The position numbers and the translations under genes were made by a program. This document shows positions 37,298 to 46,041 of a DNA stretch of 64,000 nt, one piece after another. Numbering within the stretch: position 1 is the first letter of the stretch; every line of letters starts with the position of its first letter. Source of the stretch: an uncultured bacterium (GTDB lineage Bacteria; Edwardsbacteria; AC1; EtOH8); assembly GCA_937863685.1 (NCBI GenBank), contig CALMGM010000010.1, positions 20,158 to 84,157 of the forward strand, in the 5' to 3' direction. Under the pieces are notes generated by a model that saw nothing but the letters and a program-made list of their open reading frames with translations, had not been told where the DNA came from and ran no database searches.

Positions 37298-38464
37298 ATG
37301 AGAATTGTTTTATTGTCGGTTTTAGTCGTAGTGACCGCAAATGCTGTTTTTGCCGATAGCTGGACAACGCCGGGGGAATTGCCGACACTGGATGATCATA
37401 ACTGGGAGTGGTCTATGCCATCCATCTCGGGGAACGGCAATCGCCTTTATTTTGCATCGGATAGCGATGGAATAGCAGATGGGCCTAAGCAATTATATTA
37501 TGTTGAATGGCTCGACACTATGTGGTCAAATAAGATATGGTTGAGCGATAATATAAATACGCCGGAAAGATATACCTTTTCACCCTGCATAGGCTATGAT
37601 GATACAACTTTATATTTTACGCGGGATTATCATGACACCATCTATATTTCATATTTTACAGCCGGTATATGGCAGATACCTGTCCCTTTGGATAGTGCAA
37701 TAAATAAATATGGCGCAGGGGGGCCGGCAATTTCCAAAGATGGCAAGAAATTATATTTTTCTTCCGACCGACCCGGCGGATATGGCGGTCTAGATATTTG
37801 GTGTTCTTTCAATAATGTCGGCGTTTGGGAAGAACCGGAAAATCTTGGACCTGGCGTGAATACTTCGTTTAATGAGAACTCCCCCAGCATATCCGGAAAT
37901 GATTCGGATTTTGTATTTTATCGCAATTCAGGTGCCATTGAAGATACAATGAACATATGGTTCATAAAGCTTGGGGCAATTGATAGTGCAATATGTCTGT
38001 TTTGTGGCCATTCCGGACCGTACCCTTATTTTGATTCATACTGGTACGGGGATCCATGCATAAGTTGGGATGGGCAGAGAATCTACCTGACCTATGCCCC
38101 ATTCAATACCGAGCCGGCTAATTATATCTATGTCTCCAGCCGTGTGACGGGCGTTACGGGAAGGCCGGAGAACAGCAGTTCCAAAACAACCTTGAGTCTA
38201 TTCCCGAATTTCCCTAATCCGTTCAATCAGTTTACGAGCATCAGTTATCAGTTGCCGGTATCGGGGCATGTCAATCTATCCGTATACAACATAGCCGGGC
38301 AATTAGTAAGAACCCTGGCAAATGAGGAAAAGACTACCGGAAAATACCAGGCGACATGGAATGGCCAAGATAATAACAATCGAAAGGCAGCCCAAGGGGT
38401 CTATTTCTGTAAATTGGAATCAGGTAATGGCCAGTTAATACAAAAAATAGTGCTGATAAAATAG
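37298..38464 (+). CDS. Secreted WD40/PD40-like protein with T9SS-like tail
   Basis: A 388-residue exported protein with signal peptide MRIVLLSVLVVVTANAVFA and an AGGAGG site 4 nt before the ATG. It has several PD40/TolB-type propeller blades (SISGNGNRLYFASD, SKDGKKLYFSSDRPGGYGGLDIW, SISGNDSDFVFYR, SWDGQRIYLTY). The C-terminal ~80 residues (FPNFPNPFNQFTSISYQL... VYNIAGQLVRTL... AAQGVYFCKLESG) form the sorting domain. At DNA level this tail is nearly identical to that of the next gene. The gene is AT-rich relative to the core genome. No enzyme motif is seen. Confidence 0.85.
   Translation: MRIVLLSVLVVVTANAVFADSWTTPGELPTLDDHNWEWSMPSISGNGNRLYFASDSDGIADGPKQLYYVEWLDTMWSNKIWLSDNINTPERYTFSPCIGYDDTTLYFTRDYHDTIYISYFTAGIWQIPVPLDSAINKYGAGGPAISKDGKKLYFSSDRPGGYGGLDIWCSFNNVGVWEEPENLGPGVNTSFNENSPSISGNDSDFVFYRNSGAIEDTMNIWFIKLGAIDSAICLFCGHSGPYPYFDSYWYGDPCISWDGQRIYLTYAPFNTEPANYIYVSSRVTGVTGRPENSSSKTTLSLFPNFPNPFNQFTSISYQLPVSGHVNLSVYNIAGQLVRTLANEEKTTGKYQATWNGQDNNNRKAAQGVYFCKLESGNGQLIQKIVLIK
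38283..38428 (+). repeat. Sorting-domain repeat, copy 1 (with copy 2 at 39625-39770)
   Basis: A 146-nt block near the 3' end of the first cargo gene matches 39625-39770 in the second without gaps and with about 13 differences. The inner 57 nt (38357-38413 and 39699-39755) are identical, while the upstream parts of the two genes are unrelated. Confidence 0.9.
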
Positions 38465-38474
38465 AGGTGGTAAA

Positions 38475-39806
38475 ATGAAAATAAGAATAATTTTAATTAC
38501 ATTGTCATTGTCATTGCTTTTCTGTGGCAGGGCTTTTGCTGTTGGCAGCTGGACGGCGCAGGACAGCACAACCAAAAGATCGCTGTTTTCGATCTTTTTC
38601 CATGATGAACAGCACGGTTGGGCCTTGTCGATGGATACGTTGCTAAGGACTACAAATGGCGGACAAAATTGGACGGCCTCCCCAACCGTATTTTCATCGG
38701 ATATACCGCACTCTATGGATATTTGGTTCACTGGCACCGATACCGGATACATGATAAAAAATAATAAAATCTACTACACTATAAACAGTGGTTTGAATTG
38801 GAGCATACAAGACACCGGTTACAAGTATTCTGCTTTAAGAAAGGTCTTTTTTATCAACCATCAAAAAGGCTGGGCCGTGGGGGGGACACATATATACACA
38901 ATACCTATTTACCCTGGCGATACCAGCTTTATGACACGACAAATTATGAAAACCGTTGATGGTATTAATTGGACAACAGTTCTTTTTAATTCTTCAAACA
39001 ATCCGAACATGTCCCCATTAAATAGCATAGCTTTTATGGATTCAAACAACGGAGTGGCGGTGGGAGATTACGGCAATGTAATTGTAACTACGGACGGGGG
39101 GAGCAGTTGGAAGGACGGCAATGGTGGAACTACTCAAGGTTTATACAAGGTTGCAGTGGTTGGTCCCGGGAAATATTATGCCGTAGGTTATAACGGAACG
39201 ATTATAAGCTCAGTGGATTCTGGCAAAACCTGGATACAATATCCAAGCGGCACTGGTGCTTGGCTTAATGACGTTAAATTTGTTGATTCCTTAAACGGTT
39301 GGATTGTCGGTGATAGCGGTAAAATATTCTACACTTCCGATGGGGGGAACAATTGGCTACCGCAAAGTGCCGGAACAAATGCAGATATTAATTCTATAGC
39401 AGCTCTTGCATTAGATAAAGCTTGGGCGGTTGCCGGGAACTGGCCGGGCAGCCATGTTGATAACGGGAAAATATATTATTATTCTGAATCCGTAGGCGTT
39501 TCAATAAATAACCCGGTTATAACCGAACCAAGCAATTTTAGTGTTTCAAACTTTCCCAATCCATTTATTAATAAAACAGTTATTTCATATTCCTTGCCAT
39601 GTAAAGGTAAAACCTCTTTAATAATATACAACATTGCCGGGCAATTGGTAAGAACCCTGGTAAATGAGGAAAAGATGACCGGAAAATACCATACGGTCTG
39701 GAATGGCCAAGATAATAACAATCGAAAGGCAGCCCAAGGGGTCTATTTCTGTAAACTGGAATCGGGCAATGTCAAAATCGTTAACAAAATGATACTGGCA
39801 AAATAG
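38475..39806 (+). CDS. Secreted YCF48/BNR-like beta-propeller protein with T9SS-like tail
   Basis: A 443-residue exported protein with signal peptide MKIRIILITLSLSLLFCGRAFA. The body has six or seven YCF48/BNR-like blades (HDEQHGWALSMDTLLRTTNGGQNW, FINHQKGWAVGGTHI, FMDSNNGVAVGDYGNVIVTTDGGSSW, FVDSLNGWIVGDSGKIFYTSDGGNNW; each split). The tail SNFPNPFINKTVISYSL... YNIAGQLVRTL... AAQGVYFCKLESG is the T9SS-like domain shared with the previous gene, 10 nt upstream. Likely co-transcribed. It ends before a strong terminator. Confidence 0.85.
   Translation: MKIRIILITLSLSLLFCGRAFAVGSWTAQDSTTKRSLFSIFFHDEQHGWALSMDTLLRTTNGGQNWTASPTVFSSDIPHSMDIWFTGTDTGYMIKNNKIYYTINSGLNWSIQDTGYKYSALRKVFFINHQKGWAVGGTHIYTIPIYPGDTSFMTRQIMKTVDGINWTTVLFNSSNNPNMSPLNSIAFMDSNNGVAVGDYGNVIVTTDGGSSWKDGNGGTTQGLYKVAVVGPGKYYAVGYNGTIISSVDSGKTWIQYPSGTGAWLNDVKFVDSLNGWIVGDSGKIFYTSDGGNNWLPQSAGTNADINSIAALALDKAWAVAGNWPGSHVDNGKIYYYSESVGVSINNPVITEPSNFSVSNFPNPFINKTVISYSLPCKGKTSLIIYNIAGQLVRTLVNEEKMTGKYHTVWNGQDNNNRKAAQGVYFCKLESGNVKIVNKMILAK
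39625..39770 (+). repeat. Sorting-domain repeat, copy 2
   Basis: Partner of 38283-38428, offset by exactly 1342 nt. Identity at the nucleotide level including third codon positions implies recent duplication or gene conversion of the T9SS-like tail. Confidence 0.9.
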
Positions 39807-39834
39807 ACTTATTTCAGTCAAATATCACAATTAC

Positions 39835-39861
39835 AAGGGCGGTGTTTAACCGCCCTTTTTT
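39835..39861 (+). terminator. Rho-independent terminator
   Basis: AAGGGCGGT (39835-39843) and ACCGCCCTT (39849-39857) form a 9-bp stem with a 5-base loop, followed by TTTTCTTT. Confidence 0.88.
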
Positions 39862-39885
39862 CTTTAAAAATGCTTAATTTTAAGC

Positions 39886-39914
39886 TTGCAAATATCTGTT
39901 ATTTCAGTTAATAT
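39886..39914 (+). promoter_or_regulatory. Sigma70-type promoter for the ExeA-like gene
   Basis: TTGCAA (39886-39891), a 17-nt spacer and TAATAT (39909-39914). AAGGAG and the ATG at 39953 follow. Confidence 0.65.
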
Positions 39915-39952
39915 TATAGTCTAATTGGATTATTTTTCAAGGAGTTAATATA

Positions 39953-40810
39953 ATGGACTATCTGAAGTTCTACGGCCTGACCGATCAGCCGTTCTCCAAC
40001 GCGCCGGACAACCGATTCTACTACGACAGCCCCCAGCATTCCAAGGCCATCCTCAAGCTGTCGCATGCTGCCGAGATGATGAAGGGCCTGGCGGTGGTTT
40101 TGGGAGATATCGGCACCGGAAAGACCACCATCTCCCGGCGGATGCTGGAGATCCTGCCGGACGACCAGTTTGAGACCGGTCTGCTGGTGATCGTTCATTC
40201 CGAGGTGACCCCGGGCTGGCTGATCTCCAAGATCGCCCTGCAGATGGGCGTGGAGAAACCGGCCGATACCAAGGCCGGAATGGTGGGCCAGTTGTACGAG
40301 CAGTTGATGAAGATCTACAACGAGGGCCGCAGAGCGGTGATCATCATCGACGAGGCCAACATGCTCAAGAGCAAGGAGATCATGGAGGAGATGCGGGGGC
40401 TGCTGAACATGGAGATCTCCGGCAGCATGCTGATAACCTTCCTGCTGTTCGGACTGCCGGACCTGGAGCAGTGCCTGGCCATGGACCCGCCCTTGAGGGA
40501 GCGGATAGCGGTCAAGCACAAGCTGGAGCCGCTGACCTCGGAGTCCACCCGGGGCTACATCCAATACCGCCTGGCGGTGGTGGGCTGCCAGCGTGAGCTG
40601 TTCACCGATTCGGCTTATGAGTTCATCCATTTCTATTCCGACGGGAAGCCCCGCCTGATAAACACCATCTGCGACAACGCCCTGCTGGAAGGCTCCATGA
40701 GCGGCATTCAGCAGATAGACGAATCTCTGATCGAGACGGTGGTGAGCGACCTGGGGCTGAAGAGCGAGGCCGATGAATCGGGCGGCAAGAACAAGCAGCC
40801 GGTGTTTTGA
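39953..40810 (+). CDS. ExeA/GspA-like AAA ATPase
   Basis: A 285-residue ATPase. It opens with YLKFYGLTDQPFSNAPDNRFYYDSPQH (split), the family signature, then Walker A GDIGTGKTT (residue ~51) and Walker B AVIIIDEANML (~125). The ExeA/GspA family helps assemble type II secretion or pilus secretins in the envelope, but full-length GspA has a periplasmic peptidoglycan-binding domain, which is absent here. Related stand-alone ATPases serve in transposition (TnsC-like) and other roles. With no T2SS genes adjacent, the role stays open. AAGGAG precedes the start. Confidence 0.82.
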   Translation: MDYLKFYGLTDQPFSNAPDNRFYYDSPQHSKAILKLSHAAEMMKGLAVVLGDIGTGKTTISRRMLEILPDDQFETGLLVIVHSEVTPGWLISKIALQMGVEKPADTKAGMVGQLYEQLMKIYNEGRRAVIIIDEANMLKSKEIMEEMRGLLNMEISGSMLITFLLFGLPDLEQCLAMDPPLRERIAVKHKLEPLTSESTRGYIQYRLAVVGCQRELFTDSAYEFIHFYSDGKPRLINTICDNALLEGSMSGIQQIDESLIETVVSDLGLKSEADESGGKNKQPVF

Positions 40811-40813
40811 TCC

Positions 40814-41662
40814 ATGACCAGCAATCAATATTTTGTAGACCTGCATATTCACACCGCCGCCTCGGACGGGATATTCACCCCTGAGGAGCTGGTAAAACAG
40901 GCGTCCTTGAAAGGCCTCAAGGCCATCGCCATCACCGACCACGATGCCTGGGACGCCATCGAACCGATCTCCAATCTGGCCTTTAAAGTGGGTATCGAGG
41001 TCATCCCCGGGATAGAGTTGTCCACCACCATCGAGGGGGCCGAGATCCACATACTGGGATATTTCATCGATTACACCCAGAGCCAATTTCAGGAAAGAGT
41101 GCTGCATTTCAAGAATGCCCGGATCGAACGGGCCCACCGGATGGTGGAGAAACTGGCCGAGCTGGGGGTGCGGATAGAGATCACCCGCGTTTTGGGGATA
41201 GCCGGTTCGGGCTCGGTGGGTCGTCCCCATGTGGCCCGGGCCCTGGCCGAGGAGGGTTACGTGGGCGGCACCGACGAGGCCTTCACCAGATATTTGGGCA
41301 ACGGCTGTCCGGCCTACGTCCCCAAGAATTTTCTGACCCCCCGGGAGTCCTTCGACCTGGTCCATTCGGTGGGCGGGCTGGCCTTCTTTGCCCACCCCGG
41401 GATCGAGAACCGGGACGAGATGATTGACCAGTTCGCCTCCCAGGGCCTGGACGGGCTGGAGGTCTGGCACTCCAAGCACTCCAACAGCCAGGTCAAGAAC
41501 TACCTGGAGATGGCCCGGCAGAAGAACCTTCTGGTGTGCGGCGGTTCCGACTGCCACAGCGACAACCTGATGAACAACGGCGGAGGCTCGGTCAAGGTGC
41601 CATATAGCGTGGTGGAAGAAATGAAGCAATATCTGGCGAACAAAAAAGCCAGGCAAGTTTAG
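40814..41662 (+). CDS. PHP-domain phosphoesterase (YciV/RNase AM-like)
   Basis: A 282-residue metal-dependent phosphoesterase. PHP motifs: FVDLHIHTAASDG (HxH), AITDHDAW (DHD), VIPGIELSTT (Glu), LAFFAHPG (His) and CGGSDCHSDN (Asp, His) cover the trinuclear metal site. The length and SVGRPHVARALAEEGYV match the YciV family, which removes 5'-phosphate from 3',5'-bisphosphonucleotides and trims RNA 5' ends. It starts 3 nt after the ExeA-like stop, so the two are co-transcribed. Confidence 0.88.
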   Translation: MTSNQYFVDLHIHTAASDGIFTPEELVKQASLKGLKAIAITDHDAWDAIEPISNLAFKVGIEVIPGIELSTTIEGAEIHILGYFIDYTQSQFQERVLHFKNARIERAHRMVEKLAELGVRIEITRVLGIAGSGSVGRPHVARALAEEGYVGGTDEAFTRYLGNGCPAYVPKNFLTPRESFDLVHSVGGLAFFAHPGIENRDEMIDQFASQGLDGLEVWHSKHSNSQVKNYLEMARQKNLLVCGGSDCHSDNLMNNGGGSVKVPYSVVEEMKQYLANKKARQV

Positions 41663-41677
41663 CCGAGGAAACGATAT

Positions 41678-42889
41678 ATGCTGGACGACTCATTATTGCA
41701 GGAACTGCTGGTCAGCAACGACCGAAAGATCGTTCTGATCGTGGCCGACGGCTTGGGCGGTCTCCCCCGGGAGAGGGACGGGCAGACCGAACTGGAGGCG
41801 GCCGCCAAACCACACATAGATGCCTTGACCATAAAATCGGTCTGCGGGCTGACGACCCCGATATCTTACGGCATCACTCCGGGCAGCGGGCCGGCCCATC
41901 TGGCGCTGTTCGGATACGACCCCATAAAATACCAGATAGGCCGGGGGGTGCTGGAGGCCCTGGGCATCGGCCTGGAAATGACCCCCCGGGACGTGGCGGC
42001 CCGGGCCAACTTTGCCACCATGGACCAGACCGGGCTGATTACCGACCGGCGGGCCGGACGGATCCCCACCGAGAAGAACATGGAGCTGTGCGCCAAGCTG
42101 CAGTCGGCCATCCCGGCCATCGACGGGGTGGAGGTGATGATCCGGCACGGCAAGGAACACCGCTTTGTGGTGCTGTTCCGGGGAGACGGGCTCTCCGGCA
42201 ACCTGCATGACACCGATCCCCAACGGGAAGGTCTGGCGGCCATAGAGCCCAAGGCCTTCTTTGAGGAGGATATCAAATTGGCCGAGGTGACAAAAAAGTT
42301 CATCGCCCAGGCCAACCAGGTGCTGAAGAACCAGCACCCGGCCAACAGTATTTTGATGCGCGGCTTTGCCAAGCATCCCGACATTCCCCCCATGAGCAAG
42401 AGGTTCGGCCTGAAGGCGGCAGCCATCGCCGCCTATCCCATGTACAAGGGGCTGGCCAAGCTGGTGGGGATGACCGAGCTGGACACCGGCCAGACCATCG
42501 AGGACGAGTTCGAGACCTTAAGGCTCTATTACAACGATTTCGATTTCTTTTACATTCACGTCAAGAAGACCGATTCCTACGGCGAGGACGGCAATTTCAA
42601 CGCCAAGGTCCAGGTGATCACCGAACTGGACGACGCCATGCCGATGGTCAGCAAGCTGAATCCCGATGTGCTGGTGATAACCGGAGATCATTCCACCCCG
42701 GCCAAGCTTAAGGGCCACAGCTGGCATCCCAACCCCTTCATGCTGTATTCGCTGTATGTCCGGCCGGACGGCCTGGACAGCTTCAACGAGCGGAACTGCG
42801 CCTACGGCAGCCTGGGCTGCTTCCCGGCGGTGGAGGCCATGCCCCTGATGCTGGCCAACGCCCTGAAGCTGGGCAAATTCGGGGCATAG
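41678..42889 (+). CDS. apgM: Cofactor-independent phosphoglycerate mutase, archaeal (ApgM) type
   Basis: A 403-residue enzyme of the alkaline phosphatase superfamily that interconverts 3- and 2-phosphoglycerate in glycolysis. Visible are the metal-site [13 protein letters not shown], the nucleophile region [45 protein letters not shown] (split) and the late [26 protein letters not shown] (split). Length and motifs fit the archaeal-type ApgM rather than the ~510-residue GpmI, a type also found in deep-branching and candidate-phylum bacteria. Confidence 0.92.
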   Translation: MLDDSLLQELLVSNDRKIVLIVADGLGGLPRERDGQTELEAAAKPHIDALTIKSVCGLTTPISYGITPGSGPAHLALFGYDPIKYQIGRGVLEALGIGLEMTPRDVAARANFATMDQTGLITDRRAGRIPTEKNMELCAKLQSAIPAIDGVEVMIRHGKEHRFVVLFRGDGLSGNLHDTDPQREGLAAIEPKAFFEEDIKLAEVTKKFIAQANQVLKNQHPANSILMRGFAKHPDIPPMSKRFGLKAAAIAAYPMYKGLAKLVGMTELDTGQTIEDEFETLRLYYNDFDFFYIHVKKTDSYGEDGNFNAKVQVITELDDAMPMVSKLNPDVLVITGDHSTPAKLKGHSWHPNPFMLYSLYVRPDGLDSFNERNCAYGSLGCFPAVEAMPLMLANALKLGKFGA

Positions 42890-42901
42890 AATATCAAAGC
42901 A

Positions 42902-43600
42902 ATGATTCAAAAAACGACCCTGATAGTTTTGGTCATCATAACCATAACGCTGGCATTTACGCCCTATTCCGGATCGGCCCAAACTTTGTCCTTCGGCCTG
43001 TGGGGCAATCTGAACGGGGCCAAGTTCGTATGGAACGAGAACACCAACGCCTCGATCAATGAAAAGGTCGGGCTGGGAGGCGGCGGATATATAAATTACC
43101 GGATCAACCGGCTGGTCTCCTTCCGGTCCGGGATTCTGCTCAACCAGAAGGGGGCCGAGGTGGTGCAGATCCTCCGGCAGACCGATCCGGCCACCGGCAT
43201 CACCTACGATCATTACAACACCTCGGACACCAGACTGAACTATGCCGAAGTCCCGATTGCGATGTGCTTCAGCCTGCCGAGGTCTTACCATCCCTTGCTT
43301 AATTTATATTTCGGGTTTTACGGAGCCATGCTTACCTCCGGCCGGCAGGTCACTATCAACAGCGCTTCAGCCGGGATCATCCGGATGGACAGCGTTTACG
43401 TGACCCCGGAATCTGCCTTCAGGAAGGATGATTACGGACTGATGCTGGGCGGAAACATCCCCATGGGCCGGATCGAGCTGGGCGGCAGCTACAGCCTGGG
43501 ATTTCCCAAGATCTTAAGATCGGACATCGCCGATATCAACCGGTATGTGGATCACCGCAACCGAGTGCTGTCTTTCACCGTGGGCTACCGGATAAGATAA
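42902..43600 (+). CDS. Outer-membrane beta-barrel protein (PorT-like)
   Basis: A 232-residue exported protein with signal peptide (LIVLVIITITLAFTPYSGSAQ). Alternating beta strands run to the end (GGGGYINYRINRLVSFRSGILLNQKGAEVVQ, LNYAEVPIAMCFSLPR, LMLGGNIPMGRIELGGSYSLGF, VLSFTVGYRIR; split), with the YAEVPI motif typical of PorT/OmpW-like eight-stranded barrels of FCB bacteria. PorT is part of T9SS in Bacteroidetes, but most barrels of this domain are not, so I call only the fold. It lies 12 nt after apgM. Confidence 0.72.
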   Translation: MIQKTTLIVLVIITITLAFTPYSGSAQTLSFGLWGNLNGAKFVWNENTNASINEKVGLGGGGYINYRINRLVSFRSGILLNQKGAEVVQILRQTDPATGITYDHYNTSDTRLNYAEVPIAMCFSLPRSYHPLLNLYFGFYGAMLTSGRQVTINSASAGIIRMDSVYVTPESAFRKDDYGLMLGGNIPMGRIELGGSYSLGFPKILRSDIADINRYVDHRNRVLSFTVGYRIR

Positions 43601-43633
43601 ATCAAGCGAAAATAAATATAAAGGAACCTGATC

Positions 43634-44869
43634 ATGGCCAAGAACATCATCATCAACGCCGAGACCCTGTTCGACGGGAAGAAAAAACTGAACAACGTCT
43701 CAGTAGTCATTGAGAACGATAAAATAGTGGAGATCGGCAAGAAGAAACAGAAGGCCGATTTCACCGGGGTGGTCACCCCGGCCTTCATCGACGCCCACTC
43801 CCACATCGGGATGGCCCGCTTCGGCGAGCCGGGGGCCGAGGACGAGGCCAACGATATCACCGACCAATTTTTGCCCATCAACGACCCCCTGAACAGCGTC
43901 TATTTCGACGACCTGGCCTTTAGGGAGGCGGTGGACTTCGGGGTGCTGTACAGCTGCATCGTTCCCGGCAGCGGCAACCTGCTGGGGGGCCGGGCCATGA
44001 TCATCAAGAATTATGCCCGACACCGCCAGGAGGCACTGCTTAAGGACTACGGCTACAAGATGGCTTTGGGCTACAATCCCCGCTCCACTCACGATTGGAA
44101 GGGATCCCGGCCCAACACCCGGATGGGCATCTACGGGATGCTGGAGAAGAAGTTCGATACGGTGCTGCTGAAGAAGCAGAAGACCGAGCTGGCCCGGGAG
44201 AAGAAGCTGAAAGAGCTGGATATCAAACTGCGGAGCGGCGAGAAGAAGATGAACCGGGAGGATGTGGAGTTCGAGAAGCGGACCATCGAAAAGGAATACC
44301 TGCTGGACTTCGATTGCGAGGAGAAAGCCCTGCTGGAACTGCTGGAGGGCCGGAAGACCGCCAAGGTCCACGTCCACAAGGAGGACGACGTGCTGTACCT
44401 GATCGAGCTGGTGAAAAAATACAAGATCAGGGTCACCGCCGACCATCTGGGCGACGTCCATCACAAGGAGATCTTCGACCAGCTGGCCAATAACGACATA
44501 CCGGTGGTCTACGGGCCGCTGGGGTCCCTGCCCTACAAGGTGGAGCTGAAGAACGAGAGCTACAAGAACACCGAACTGCTGATGAAGTCCAAAGTCCATT
44601 ACGGACTGATGACCGACCATCCGGTGATCATGGCCCCGGCCCTGCGGGACAGCCTGAAGTTCTTCCTTATCTATGGGATGAAGGAGGAGGAGGCCATATC
44701 GCTGATCACCTACAAAAATGCCGGGATCCTGGGGATAGACGATGTCCTGGGCAGCGTGGAGCCGGGCAAGCTGGCCAGCCTGACGGTGTGGAACAGGAAT
44801 CCCCTGCAGATGGCGGCCTATCCCAACTGCGTGATGGCCGAGGGCAAGGTGATCCGGAAGGGGATGTAA
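43634..44869 (+). CDS. Amidohydrolase family protein
   Basis: A 411-residue metallo-amidohydrolase. AGGAACC precedes the ATG. Metal ligands: HSH in FIDAHSHIG, His in KVHVHKEDD, His in VTADHLGD, and Asp in LMTDHPV; SVEPGKLASLTVWNRNPL closes the composite beta domain. It belongs with imidazolonepropionase-like or dipeptidase-like enzymes; the substrate is unknown. About 60 highly charged helical residues (roughly 175-235, rich in K and E) are inserted before the third strand region. Sequence GSGNLLGGRAMIIK resembles a group seen in other candidate phyla and Bacteroidetes. Confidence 0.85.
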   Translation: MAKNIIINAETLFDGKKKLNNVSVVIENDKIVEIGKKKQKADFTGVVTPAFIDAHSHIGMARFGEPGAEDEANDITDQFLPINDPLNSVYFDDLAFREAVDFGVLYSCIVPGSGNLLGGRAMIIKNYARHRQEALLKDYGYKMALGYNPRSTHDWKGSRPNTRMGIYGMLEKKFDTVLLKKQKTELAREKKLKELDIKLRSGEKKMNREDVEFEKRTIEKEYLLDFDCEEKALLELLEGRKTAKVHVHKEDDVLYLIELVKKYKIRVTADHLGDVHHKEIFDQLANNDIPVVYGPLGSLPYKVELKNESYKNTELLMKSKVHYGLMTDHPVIMAPALRDSLKFFLIYGMKEEEAISLITYKNAGILGIDDVLGSVEPGKLASLTVWNRNPLQMAAYPNCVMAEGKVIRKGM

Positions 44870-44924
44870 ATAATCTTTTGATAAACGACAAATGGTCTGC
44901 AACTATTTAAGAAAGATTGAAAAT

Positions 44925-46037
44925 ATGAATTTTAAAAGCACGTTTCTACTATTAGGGACCCTAATATTTTTATCGGTATTTTCAACGATCGCAATTGGTC
45001 AGGATGCAACCCCAAAACCCATGGACCCGGGCTGGTTCATGGAAGATAATGCCAAAACGGTTGAATCATTCTGGGAAAAAGCCGATGATGACTATCATGC
45101 CGGCAAGTATGAAGAAGCGATCGTATGTTGGTTGGAGGTTCTTCGCCGTGATGGGAAGGATTTTAACGCAGCCATTGCCATTGCTTCTTGTTATGGATTG
45201 ATCGGCAAAGACAGCTTATCCGCGCTCTTTATGACCAGGGCCTGGGACCTTGGCTACAATTCCGTCTCCTTGATAGATAACGACCATGATTTCGATAAAG
45301 TGCGGCAATGCCCGGTTTTCAAGAATACCCTTGATAGCCTGGGGAAGTCGTTATCCGCATTGGATTCCCTGGAGGGCGCGCGGGTCTATATCCAGGCGCC
45401 GGCGATCAGCTATTACCGGGTGAGATTGCCGAAGGGGTACAACGGCAAGAAACGGTATCCGCTGTTGGTGACCCTCCATGGATATTCCGGCAATCTTGAC
45501 CGCCATTTTGCCGGGGTCATCAAGAAGATGCCTGAACCGGATTTTATCGTTGCTTCATTGCAGGCTCCGCACACGATCCGCAATGCCCCCGAATCGTTCC
45601 GCTGGAGGATCCCGGAGCACGGACCGGAGCAGATGGAACAATCGAGCAAAATGTCGGAGGAGTACGTGGCCAATGTGATCCAGACGCTCAAGGCCAAATA
45701 TAACCCTTCAAAAATATATCTGATGGGCCATTCCCAGGGCGGGTGGATGGCATATAACACAGGGCTTCGTTACCCGAAATTGTTCGACGGCCTGATCGCT
45801 TTCGGCGGATGGGTGGATACAATTCGGATCGACGCCAAGCAGATAAAAAATGCGAAAAAGCTGAAAGTGCTGATCGTGCATGGCCGCAATGACAAATCGG
45901 TTCCTTTCTCCTGGGCGGAAAAATCGCGGGACCGCTTGCGTGCCGGGGGCATGGATGTGACATTTTTTGACTTCGACGGCGGGCATGAGATGCCGGAGGC
46001 CGGGGTGAAAAAGGTTTTCGAGTGGATCGAGAGGTAA
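44925..46037 (+). CDS. Exported alpha/beta hydrolase (esterase/phospholipase-like) with N-terminal TPR-like region
   Basis: The ATG at 44925 is chosen because a signal peptide follows (STFLLLGTLIFLSVFSTIAIGQ). After export, residues ~30-125 look TPR-like (DDDYHAGKYEEAIVCWLEVLRRDGKDFNAAIAIASCYGLIG, split). Residues ~140-370 are an alpha/beta hydrolase with YPLLVTLHGYSGNLD, nucleophile elbow YLMGHSQGGWMAYN, an acid in LIVHGRNDKSVPF and catalytic His in FDGGHEMPEAG. It resembles the phospholipase/carboxylesterase or feruloyl-esterase-like group. It ends 4 nt before purH. The fusion of TPR and hydrolase is typical of FCB secreted esterases. Confidence 0.82.
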   Translation: MNFKSTFLLLGTLIFLSVFSTIAIGQDATPKPMDPGWFMEDNAKTVESFWEKADDDYHAGKYEEAIVCWLEVLRRDGKDFNAAIAIASCYGLIGKDSLSALFMTRAWDLGYNSVSLIDNDHDFDKVRQCPVFKNTLDSLGKSLSALDSLEGARVYIQAPAISYYRVRLPKGYNGKKRYPLLVTLHGYSGNLDRHFAGVIKKMPEPDFIVASLQAPHTIRNAPESFRWRIPEHGPEQMEQSSKMSEEYVANVIQTLKAKYNPSKIYLMGHSQGGWMAYNTGLRYPKLFDGLIAFGGWVDTIRIDAKQIKNAKKLKVLIVHGRNDKSVPFSWAEKSRDRLRAGGMDVTFFDFDGGHEMPEAGVKKVFEWIER

Positions 46038-46041
46038 TTAG

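Noticed and set aside
39953..40810. TnsC-type transposition ATPase or type II secretion GspA as a firm call
   Set aside because: There are no transposase or Gsp genes in the neighbourhood, and the peptidoglycan-binding domain of GspA is missing; only the ExeA-like ATPase family can be stated.
39914..41656. A 580-codon open frame on the minus strand opposite the ExeA-like and PHP genes
   Set aside because: It mirrors the codons of two well-recognised plus-strand genes; the translation is low-complexity (His/Gln/Leu/Gly-rich), as expected for the antisense of GC-rich coding DNA. The same applies to long minus-strand frames at 15807-17231, 46120-47460 and 43700-44902 and to the plus-strand frame at 621-1505.
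42902..43600. Calling the barrel protein a T9SS component (PorT/SprT)
   Set aside because: The fold is shared by many outer-membrane proteins, and no other T9SS machinery gene is nearby.
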